14,091 nucleotides of DNA from Phoenicibacter congonensis (GTDB taxonomy: Bacteria > Actinomycetota > Coriobacteriia > Coriobacteriales > Eggerthellaceae), in the NCBI GenBank assembly GCA_030530045.1, contig JAUMVS010000010.1:1-14091 (forward strand). Direction: 5' to 3'. The position numbers and the translations under genes were made by a program. Below are positions 1 to 7,300 of the stretch, piece by piece. The notes below the pieces were generated by a model. That model was not told the origin of the DNA and searched no databases. It was given only the letters and a program-made list of their open reading frames with translations. The stretch's first letter is position 1. The number at the start of each line of letters is the position of its first letter.

Positions 1-10
1 GTGAGTGCAA

Positions 11-1483
11 ATGCTTAATCAAGCAAAACTTCATTCGCTTCTGAAATCAAAGCTGCTGCTGGTTTTGCTCCCGTTGGTTCTTTTCGCGCTGCTTTGCGTA
101 ACGCCGAATAATGCCTATGCCGACTTCTCGGTTTATGTGGGATATTCTGGTGGTCCCTACTACAAAAAGACTGTTTATAGCGATGCAGACATGGTTGCCA
201 TGTCGACAGGCGTTACATATGAATATTCCGCTATTGATCAAATGCCTGCGGTAAGAAAAGGTTATGGAAAGGGCGTTCTTCTGTCTCAATTTTTTTCTAC
301 ATCTGGGATTGATACAAGCGTTTTGAAGAGATTTTATTTTTCTACAACAGATGGCTATGTAGCCGATGATGGCGTTGAGGGTTATGGTGCTTGGTATTAT
401 CAGGATCTCTGCGTAACTCCACTCTATTATTACCCTTATCTTTTTGAAGGAACGGAAATTATTGATGGCAAGACATACATGGATCAGAATATTGTTTTTA
501 ATGATGCCCAGGTGACACCAACAATCATTGCATATGAGTGGAGTTTTCAGAGAGCTTTTTCACAATCTGAATGGGATTCCCCTAATTGGAAATCTGAGCC
601 TTATAGATTAATGCTTGGGCAGGAATCTCCTATTAAGATGGGTGGTGCTCGTGCGTCTGCTCAAAACGTTTTGTCAATGACGTGTATTTTTAATGGAACC
701 CCCGAGATTTCATTTGGAGATAAAACTAGCTTCGAAGGAAACGTTGGAGACATAATCTCCATTACCCCGACAGTTAAGGCGGCAGATTCACTGATTGAAG
801 AGAATGCTGTCAAAGATTTGAAGTGGGAAATTTCTGACAATAGTGTTGCAGAATTTGTGAAAGACGCAAACGGTAATCTTGTCGTCGATGAGAACGGGGG
901 AATTCAAATTCGTCTTAAAAAAGACGGCAATGTTACACTAACTGCTTCATATGGCAATAGCCCTTCTGAGAAATATATAGCAAAAGCTTCAATCAGCGGC
1001 GGAACTGGAAAAGGTGATGGTTCCGGAGACGGTGATGGCAAAGGTGATGGCTCTGGCGATGGCTCTGGTTCTGGTGACGGTGGCAAGGGCAGTGGCTCTG
1101 GTGGAAACAGGGGCACTAGCGACCAGTCAATCATTGCTGGCGGCGATGGCACAACCGAACTTCAACAGAAGTCGGGTGAAGCTGCAAGTGGCACGAGCGA
1201 TTCGACTGAAGCCGACGGTGGCGGCGGTTCCGAATCAGCTTCTGCTAGCTCATTGCAAATTAAAGCGCTTTCGCAGGCATGGCTGCTCGACACTCAAAAC
1301 GGTGAGCAAAATGCCATGATTGATGACCCGCTTTTGATTGCACGTCCTGCCGCTCTGGCAGTAATTCTATTTGGATGTTTCGTTTTGGGAGTCATTTTGC
1401 GAGTCGTGGCTTGCGAGCGTGCAAAAGACCCCTATGTCGATAAAAGAATTTCAGGTGGTCGAACCGCGACCAGTCAAGCCTAG
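11..1483 (+). CDS. Secreted, C-terminally membrane-anchored protein with SUOX-like and Ig-like domains
   Basis: No named family is recognised over the full length. A clear signal peptide (residues 1-37, cleavage after AYA) is followed by a Tyr-rich domain (about 38-225). In it, VLLSQFFSTSGID, then a TTDGY segment, then PYRLMLGQ follow the order of conserved elements in the sulfite-oxidase-like (SUOX) fold. A bacterial Ig-like segment (about 230-330) comes next, then a Gly/Ser/Asp/Lys linker (about 330-372), and a membrane helix (about 446-468) with a short basic tail. The protein should stand outside the membrane on a flexible stalk. An in-frame TGA at 2-4 shows that the gene starts inside the window. 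ATG at 11 is preferred, and GTG at 5 is possible. Its stop touches the ribosome binding site of the ExbB-like gene, so it is cotranscribed with it. It may bind the ligand or partner of the energised complex encoded next; that role is inferred. Confidence 0.85.
   Translation: MLNQAKLHSLLKSKLLLVLLPLVLFALLCVTPNNAYADFSVYVGYSGGPYYKKTVYSDADMVAMSTGVTYEYSAIDQMPAVRKGYGKGVLLSQFFSTSGIDTSVLKRFYFSTTDGYVADDGVEGYGAWYYQDLCVTPLYYYPYLFEGTEIIDGKTYMDQNIVFNDAQVTPTIIAYEWSFQRAFSQSEWDSPNWKSEPYRLMLGQESPIKMGGARASAQNVLSMTCIFNGTPEISFGDKTSFEGNVGDIISITPTVKAADSLIEENAVKDLKWEISDNSVAEFVKDANGNLVVDENGGIQIRLKKDGNVTLTASYGNSPSEKYIAKASISGGTGKGDGSGDGDGKGDGSGDGSGSGDGGKGSGSGGNRGTSDQSIIAGGDGTTELQQKSGEAASGTSDSTEADGGGGSESASASSLQIKALSQAWLLDTQNGEQNAMIDDPLLIARPAALAVILFGCFVLGVILRVVACERAKDPYVDKRISGGRTATSQA
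1012..1110 (+). repeat. Low-complexity GGTGATGGC-like tandem repeat coding a Gly/Ser/Asp linker
   Basis: Degenerate 6-9 base units built on GGTGATGGC and GGCTCTGGT run through this stretch and encode a flexible G-D-G-S/K linker between the Ig-like domain and the membrane anchor. It is coding low complexity, prone to length variation in frame. Confidence 0.75.
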
Positions 1484-1487
1484 GAGG
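1482..1487 (+). promoter_or_regulatory. Ribosome binding site AGGAGG that fixes a TTG start
   Basis: AGGAGG begins inside the TAG stop codon of the upstream gene (1481-1483) and lies 5 bases before TTG at 1493. No ATG or GTG in that frame is as well placed, so the TTG start of the ExbB-like gene is well supported. It also indicates translational coupling. Confidence 0.85.
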
Positions 1488-1492
1488 AAATT

Positions 1493-2143
1493 TTGGAACT
1501 TTTTAGCACTACAGCTAGCAACGTCTTGCGCTCAATTGTTGGGGCGTGCCAAACGCCGGTCATTGTTTTGCTGCTTTTGTTTGCGGTGGCTATCGTTATT
1601 GTTATCGGCACGCTGATTGGTGAATGGATTAGCGAGCGCCGTCACTTTACAGTTTTTCTCCCTGTGCTTGTCGAAGATTTGAAAGCAACAGAAACTTCTG
1701 AGGAAGCTGAAGATGTGATTAAAGACTCTGGTCTTTTGATGAAGCAAAAGCAAATCTTGGTTGAGCTTTTGAGCCATCCCGACCTCACTCCTGAAATGCG
1801 TGAGTCGCTTGCATCTTCGCTTGAATATCAAGAACAGAATAAATATGACCGCCGCGTGAAAGTAACCGACCTCATGGCACGACTTGCTCCAATGCTTGGC
1901 TTGCTCGGCACGTTGATTCCACTGGGACCTGGCATTCTTGCACTTGGAACAGGTGATGTTCAGTCACTTTCAACTGCAATTTTGACGGCTTTCGACACCA
2001 CCTCGCTGGGCTTGATGATTGCTGGTTTTGCATTAATTGTTTCAACCATTCGCAAGCGTTGGTACAAGCAATACATGGTCATTTACGATTCAATCATTGA
2101 AATTGTGCTTGAAGTCGAGCGGAAGAGGCAGCCAAATGATTAG
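1493..2143 (+). CDS. MotA/TolQ/ExbB-type proton channel family protein
   Basis: 216 residues. There is one membrane helix near the N terminus (about 22-43), a charged cytoplasmic segment rich in Glu/Lys (about 48-125), and two helices (about 130-152 and 166-188). The segment RLAPMLGLLGTLIPLGPGI matches the ExbB/TolQ/MotA signature around TM2. The TM3 segment DTTSLGLMIAGFALIVST has the conserved small/Thr-rich face that lines the proton path in this superfamily. Family members form a pentamer around a dimeric ExbD/TolR partner and convert proton-motive force into mechanical work. The start is TTG, supported by AGGAGG 5 bases upstream. The stop overlaps the start of the DUF2149 gene by 8 bases. 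A flagellar MotA is unlikely: the protein is short, its partner is DUF2149, and no motility gene is nearby. The closest functional analogue I can name is the ExbB-like member of the Bacteroidota hmu haem loci, recalled and not verified. Confidence 0.92.
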   Translation: MELFSTTASNVLRSIVGACQTPVIVLLLLFAVAIVIVIGTLIGEWISERRHFTVFLPVLVEDLKATETSEEAEDVIKDSGLLMKQKQILVELLSHPDLTPEMRESLASSLEYQEQNKYDRRVKVTDLMARLAPMLGLLGTLIPLGPGILALGTGDVQSLSTAILTAFDTTSLGLMIAGFALIVSTIRKRWYKQYMVIYDSIIEIVLEVERKRQPND

Positions 2144-2483
2144 GCGCAGAAACGCAACTTTCTCTTCTCGCAATTTTTCGTTTGAGGCCGACGATGACGT
2201 CAACCCAATGGAGACCGTTGCTAACCTCTCCGACGTTATGCTCGTTTTTGCAGTTGCTTTGATGCTTGCAATCGTTACCCACTGGGGTGTCGACATTTCT
2301 TCTAACTTGACAACGTTTGATTCTGAAGATATGGAAGCAATTGACGAAGCCCAGACCGAAGACGTAATTCAAAACTCCACAAGCGGCTACGAAGAGCTCG
2401 GTCGTGCCTACAAAGACCCAACAACGGGCGAAGTTTATGTAATCCAAGATAACAGCGATAGCAGCAGTGACAGCGGAAACTAG
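2136..2483 (+). CDS. DUF2149 family protein, ExbD-like partner of the proton channel
   Basis: 115 residues. The segment VNPMETVANLSDVMLVFAVA (about 22-41) is typical of DUF2149 as I recall the family. A short basic and acidic cytoplasmic N terminus leads into a single helix (about 33-48). A roughly 65-residue acidic, Ser-rich extracellular tail follows, with no globular domain that I recognise. Asp33 at the head of the helix, followed by VMLV, lines up with the proton-carrying Asp of ExbD/TolR (their TM motif is of the type P-x-[IV]-D-V-x-L-V). The ATG at 2136 is chosen because it overlaps the preceding stop by 8 bases, has a purine-rich GGAAGAGG just upstream, and gives the family's normal length. 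The open frame continues upstream but only inside the ExbB-like gene. Together the pair should form an inner-membrane energy transducer. Confidence 0.88.
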   Translation: MIRRRNATFSSRNFSFEADDDVNPMETVANLSDVMLVFAVALMLAIVTHWGVDISSNLTTFDSEDMEAIDEAQTEDVIQNSTSGYEELGRAYKDPTTGEVYVIQDNSDSSSDSGN

Positions 2484-3069
2484 CGAAAATATTCAAGCCA
2501 TCGACCCCTACAGGCTTCCTGATCCGCATTCGCGCGAAAAAAAGAAGCTCTCTCGCAAGGTGCTGATTGCACTTTTAAGCACGGTGCTTGCCGTGTTGCT
2601 TGGCTTTGCTCTTTATTTTTCGTGGCAATATCTTCGAAACCCTGAAATTGATGCCTATGCCGATGAGCCAATCCAGCTCGTTGGTCTCGATGATTCTGGT
2701 GACATCATCCAGGTGACACCAAAACAGCTTTCTCAGTTTCATTGCGAGCAACTCACAGTCTCTGGTGTAGGAATGGGCACTGGCGGTGTTTCAAAAGCTG
2801 GCGTGGTTAACGTTTATGGCCCTGAAATAAACACTGTCCTTGCCTATTTTGGTTATTCGACGACTGATTTCCGCCGCATCAAATTTGAGTGCAAAGATGG
2901 CTACAAGGTCACTTTGCGAGGAGACCAGCTCACCTATAAAATTTATCTATCAATTGCTTCAGGCAAAGATGCACTTTACGACAAACAGCAGCCGTTGCGC
3001 ATTGTAATTCCCGATGAGCAGTCGGGACGATGGGCCTATGGCGTTACGAAAATTGAATTTGTACAATAG
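2467..3069 (+). CDS. Bitopic membrane protein with extracellular SUOX-like domain
   Basis: 200 residues: a cytoplasmic N terminus with a basic EKKKLSRK stretch (24-31), one helix (about 32-55), and an extracellular domain (about 65-200). The domain contains EINTVLAYFGYSTTDFRRI, then CKDGYKVTL, then PLRIVIPDEQSGRWAYGVTK. These follow the order and spacing of the C-terminal part of sulfite-oxidase-like (Mo-binding) domains: GVPLxxLL, then a DGY strand, then PLRLVVPxxxxxxxVKWLTxIE. I see no convincing molybdopterin-ligating Cys motif; Cys93 in QFHCEQ is the only candidate, so catalysis is doubtful. The start is GTG at 2467, overlapping the DUF2149 gene by 17 bases with only a weak ribosome binding site, which suggests reinitiation. 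Topology and position next to an ExbB/ExbD-like pair make it a candidate force-receiving or ligand-presenting subunit, in the place TonB holds elsewhere; this is inference. Confidence 0.82.
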   Translation: MTAETSENIQAIDPYRLPDPHSREKKKLSRKVLIALLSTVLAVLLGFALYFSWQYLRNPEIDAYADEPIQLVGLDDSGDIIQVTPKQLSQFHCEQLTVSGVGMGTGGVSKAGVVNVYGPEINTVLAYFGYSTTDFRRIKFECKDGYKVTLRGDQLTYKIYLSIASGKDALYDKQQPLRIVIPDEQSGRWAYGVTKIEFVQ

Positions 3070-3080
3070 CGAGGTCAACC

Positions 3081-4193
3081 ATGATTTATTCACGTCGTGA
3101 CTTTTTCAAAATTTCTGCCATGGCAGCAGCTGGCGCGTTTGCTTTTTTATCTACTGGATGCGGAACTCAAAAGTCAAGCAAAGCAAAAGATTTAGAAGAA
3201 AAGCTTAAAAACGGCAACGACGAAGTTATTTCTTTCACCGACTCATGCGGAAGGGAAGTAGCGCTTCCAAAAAACATCACAACCGTTTCGCCTTCTGGCG
3301 CCTACGCTCAAATTCTGCTTGCTACCCTTTGTCCTGACAAACTGGTTTCGCTTTCTGGCACATTTAGCAAATCGCAAATGAAATATCTTCCCTCTCGTCT
3401 TGCCGATTTGCCTGCGCTTGGCAAACTTTATGGTCAGTCGGGCAACTTGAATTATGAGAGCCTCATCAAGCTCAGCCCCGATATTATCATCGATGTTGGC
3501 GAGCGCAAAAGCTCCATTGAAGAAGACATGGATGGCTTGCAAGAAAAGACTGGTATTCCTGTCATTTTCGTGGAGGGGACGATTGACAAGTTCGCTTCTG
3601 CCTATGACACCCTTGGCCAAGTTTTGGGAGAGACCAAAAAAGCTAGTGAGCTTTCGAGCTACATCACCAACATATGGGATTTCGCTTCCGCGCATCGTGA
3701 CGAAATCGAGTCGAGAGACATTCGTGTGATGTATTCAAAAGGTGAGAAGGGCTACGAAGTTAAGAAAAAGGACAGCGTTCATGCGGCAGTTCTTGAAGCT
3801 GTTGGCGTCGTGAATGTGGCTGAAATTGATGACTCAAACTCTACGGAAGTGAGCCCTGAGAGAGTGATGGAGTGGGACCCAGATGTTTTACTTTTGTCTT
3901 CTGAAGATGGCTTTTTCGAAGACATTTATGACGATAAAGTTTGGGCATCGATTAGTGCTGTTAAAAACAAGCGAGTCTATGAAGTTCCAACTGGACCCTA
4001 TGAATGGCTCGATATGCCGCCTTCAATTCAGCAAACGCTAGGCATCGTTTGGCTTGGCAATCTGTTGGCTAGTGACATTTATGACTTCGATATGATTAGC
4101 GAAACCAAGGGTTTCTACAAGCTCTTTTGGGGTTGTGACTTGACCGATGAAGACGTGAAATCGATGCTCCAAAATTCCACGTTTATGTCGTAA
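3081..4193 (+). CDS. Tat-exported lipoprotein, ABC-type iron-chelate/cobalamin/haem binding protein (Peripla_BP_2)
   Basis: 370 residues. The N terminus has a twin-arginine motif SRRDFFK (residues 4-10), a hydrophobic segment, and STGC with Cys27 as the probable lipidated residue. The -3 position is Ser, not the usual Leu, so lipidation is likely but not certain. The mature part resembles the FepB/BtuF/TroA-like class: DSCGREVALPKNITTVSP opens the first lobe, LIKLSPDIIIDVGE precedes the hinge, and WDPDVLLLSSEDG and PYEWLDMPPSIQQTLGIVWL lie in the second lobe. Substrates of this class are ferric siderophores, haem or corrinoids; the sequence alone does not choose between them. The ATG is supported by GCGAGGT a few bases upstream, and it lies 11 bases after the preceding gene. 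No permease or ATPase gene is in the window, so the partner transporter is either upstream or elsewhere. Confidence 0.9.
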   Translation: MIYSRRDFFKISAMAAAGAFAFLSTGCGTQKSSKAKDLEEKLKNGNDEVISFTDSCGREVALPKNITTVSPSGAYAQILLATLCPDKLVSLSGTFSKSQMKYLPSRLADLPALGKLYGQSGNLNYESLIKLSPDIIIDVGERKSSIEEDMDGLQEKTGIPVIFVEGTIDKFASAYDTLGQVLGETKKASELSSYITNIWDFASAHRDEIESRDIRVMYSKGEKGYEVKKKDSVHAAVLEAVGVVNVAEIDDSNSTEVSPERVMEWDPDVLLLSSEDGFFEDIYDDKVWASISAVKNKRVYEVPTGPYEWLDMPPSIQQTLGIVWLGNLLASDIYDFDMISETKGFYKLFWGCDLTDEDVKSMLQNSTFMS

Positions 4194-4244
4194 ATACGAA
4201 ACATTTTTTAATTCGTTCATTATCCTCAGTCAAGAATAAAGTCC

Positions 4245-4250
4245 TATAAT
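4245..4250 (+). promoter_or_regulatory. -10 box of the promoter for the giant surface-protein gene
   Basis: A perfect TATAAT stands 62 bases before the ATG. No good -35 box is seen at 16-18 bases; the nearest TTCATT (4216-4221) is too far at 23 bases. Transcription would start near 4257. The large surface protein is therefore probably expressed separately from the operon before it, perhaps with an activator or through a strong -10 alone. Confidence 0.55.
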
Positions 4251-4260
4251 TAGCCTCGTA

Positions 4261-4279
4261 TTGTTTCTAGAAGAGACAA
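4261..4279 (+). other. Hairpin at the predicted 5' end of the surface-protein mRNA
   Basis: TTGTTTCT (4261-4268) pairs with AGAGACAA (4272-4279), giving 8 pairs including one G-T pair and a 3-base loop. It begins a few bases after the predicted transcription start. A stem at the extreme 5' end of a message usually slows decay; it could instead be a protein-binding palindrome. Confidence 0.4.
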
Positions 4280-4297
4280 TGTTTTTATTTCTTTTTT

Positions 4298-4305
4298 AGA
4301 GGAGG
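4298..4305 (+). promoter_or_regulatory. Strong ribosome binding site of the giant surface-protein gene
   Basis: AGAGGAGG, 6 bases before ATG 4312, is close to the full anti-Shine-Dalgarno complement. It is preceded by a T-rich, probably unstructured leader, so high translation is expected. It fixes the start codon. Confidence 0.85.
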
Positions 4306-4311
4306 TTTTCT

Positions 4312-7300
4312 ATGGATAGTTCTTCTAGATCTGTTCGATGGAAAATTCTTGCTGTCCTCCTCAGCATTTCACTTGTGATTGGACTTTGCCCTGGTCTATC
4401 AAAAGTGTCCTATGCTGAAGAGCTCGCAACAGACTCCCAAGCAACCAATGTTCAAGAACAAGCTGAAGGCACCACAGGTGGTGCTGATGAAGCTACAGCT
4501 GATGGCGAGGCAACAGCTGATTCTGAACAGCAGGCTGACTCACAGGGGACTGTTGAAGAGCAAGAAGGCACCATCGAAATGCCTACCGTTGTTGACCAGG
4601 CAGATGATTCTGCTGCCACAGCCAGCGACGAGGCAACAACAGCTGAAGACACTGCTTCAGACGAGATTACCGGCGACACCGAAATCACAAAAGGTGGCAC
4701 CTATCAACTCGCTTCTGATGCAAGCGGTGTAATCACTGTTTCCACAACAGACCCTGTTACCTTTGTTGGTGGCGGGTTGACTGTTACCTATGGCGAAGAT
4801 GGTCAAGCAACTTTGACTGGAACATCAATCAATGTTGCCTTTGATGCATCAGGAACTGAAGGCGCTGACATTACTTTGAAAGATGCCTATCTTTCAAACA
4901 AGACAGAGTTAAGAAACACATTCAACTTTGCTGGTGAAGGTAACAAGCTCTCCTTTGAAGGCGTCAACGTTGTTGATTACGACAAAGGCTACACAACGGC
5001 TGATGACGCTCTCATTCATGTTCCATCTAGTGCTGAGTTGACTATTCTTGGTAGCGGCACAGCATACATTTACAATAACACCCAGGGCGCAGGAATTGGT
5101 GGCAACACTGGTGAGTCTAACGGCACCATCGTTTTTGGTGACGCTGAGACTTCCACTGGTCCAACAATTTTTGAAAAGGGCACGCGTCAAGGCGCTGTAA
5201 TCGGCGCTGGCGCTAGAAGCAAAGATACCGACATTCCAGGTTCCATCACTTTTGAGGGTGGTTTGTACAACCTCATTTCAAACAGCCGCGGTGCTGTTAT
5301 TGGTGGTTCTGCCGGTGCTAACGGCGCATCTGCTGGCACAAAGGTATACATTAAGGGCGGCTCAATCAACATCAATGTTGACTGGACAGGTGCTGCTATC
5401 GGTGGTGGCGGCTTCGATTCTGGAAACGATTCTTCTGGTGGCGAATGCTACATCACAGGCGGCAGTCTTCGCATTTATGCAGACCATAACGCAGTAGCTA
5501 ACAACCCTAACTACAAGGGCTGGAATGGTCAATCTCTCGTAGAGGGCGTTTCTGACGTTGCTCTCACTGCAAAGAGACTCAATGCTAACGACGAGGAAGT
5601 TGTTCGTTGCAATTTCGACACTTCTCTCATTGACGCAGCGACGAACTACACTGCCTATGTCGATGGCTCTACAAAGCCATTCTTCTCGGGTCCACTTCAT
5701 GGATATTCATTTATTCAGGAAGCACTCGACAAAGGTGAGCAGCTCTCAATTACCGAGACTCCAAGCAACTGGGTAAAGAGCACTGACCAAAATCTATATT
5801 TCTATCTAACAAAGAAAGACCACAAACTCAAGGTCAATGGTCAGAGATTCATTGCTAAATGGGATGAAACAAACCAAACTTTTAACATCGTTGATGATGA
5901 CTCTAACCTCGTTTCTGAGGCAACCGGCAATGGTTCAGTGCTTGTTGCTGCAGGTGAAGGCGAAGCTGGCGAAGCAGTAACAGCTAAAGCTGGAGACACA
6001 GTTACAGTTACACCAACAGCTGCTGATGGCAACTACCTCGCACAAGTCAGATATGCAGTTAAAGCAGAGGGGGAGGAAAATTACTCTACCTACACTGCAC
6101 TGAAGGCAACTGACGGAACATACACCTTTACAATGCCTGAGGGCAACGTTTTGGTTTATGCCGACTTTGTTTCAATCGTTTGGGATGGCACACTCGATTT
6201 GACTTGGTATGACCCAGATCAAACTGTGTACCACTTGAACTATGCTGCTCAATTTGAAGCTGCAGCAGCTCTTAACAATGGTATTTTCACCACCTATCCA
6301 ACAAAAACGGTAACCCCTGAGGGTTCAACGGCTTCTCACGAGGTGCCAGACTACGAGAAATATCTCGAGATGATTGGTGCTGTGCAGAATGAGGATGACA
6401 CATTTGATGGTTCTAACCTTTATGGTGAATTTACTTCGACCTACACTGTCGTTGATATGCAGGTCTCAACAACCACTGAATCTGAAGTGACTAACACTAC
6501 TAGAGTTATCGGTGATGCAACTCAAATCGTTGCAAACAACAGCACTGGTACTCATGGTCAGTACAACCAGGTGACAACAAGCACCTATTGGTATGGCGCA
6601 ACCGACTTCAATGGAAAGACAATCTATGTTGATTCTGACCTTGACTTCGGTGGTACAAAGACAGCTGACGGAAAGTGGAGCCCAACAAGCCCACTTTACA
6701 TGAGTCTTGCTGGACAGTACGCAATGCTTCCACAGAATGGTTGGTCAGTTCTTGGCTCATCATTTAATGGCTGCCTTGACGGTAATGGTCACAAATTTGA
6801 AAATGTCTACGCTGAGCGTTATGCAAAGGGTGGAAACTTCGGCGATTCTCAGTCGCTTGGAATCGTTGGTCGACTCGGTAACCATGACGGCGACCCTGCC
6901 GAGATTGCTGCAGTGAACCCAACTGTTCGTCAAATCGTTCTCGAATCTGGCTGGATGAGCTGCCGCCGTTCAAGTGGCTGCATCGTTGGTAAGATTGGCC
7001 AAACAAGCGCTACAAAGAAAAACGATGGATCTACAGGCGGCATTATTGAGTATTGCATCAATAAAGCTGATATCATTTGCACCGACAAGAAAGGCATCGG
7101 CGGCATTTGCGGTGCTGGTTGGAACAAAGGCGTAATTAGATATTGCGCAAATTTCGGAAATGTAACCCAGGTCGGTTCAGGCTCTGGCTTTATTGCAGGC
7201 GGCATCGTTGGCTCCAATGAGGTTCCTGTAATCGGTTGTTACAACGTTGGCTATGTCTATGCTGGCCAGGCACGTTATTCACAGGCAATTGGCACTAACA

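Noticed and set aside
1012..1110. Short repeated units resembling a direct-repeat array
   Set aside because: Units are 6-9 bases, contiguous and coding in frame, with no spacers, so not a CRISPR array.
904..1152. Pro/Ser/Glu-rich 82-residue open frame on the - strand
   Set aside because: It is the antisense shadow of the Gly/Asp-rich linker repeat; it has no ribosome binding site and lies within a convincing gene.
1493..2143. Flagellar stator MotA
   Set aside because: The protein is short, its partner is DUF2149 and not MotB, and there are no motility genes; an ExbB-like role is more likely.
4196..4216. Possible terminator ACGAA...TTCGT with a T-run after the binding-protein gene
   Set aside because: Only a 5-pair AT-rich stem, and the T-run is in the loop and not after the stem. 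I see no credible terminator for the first operon before the next promoter.
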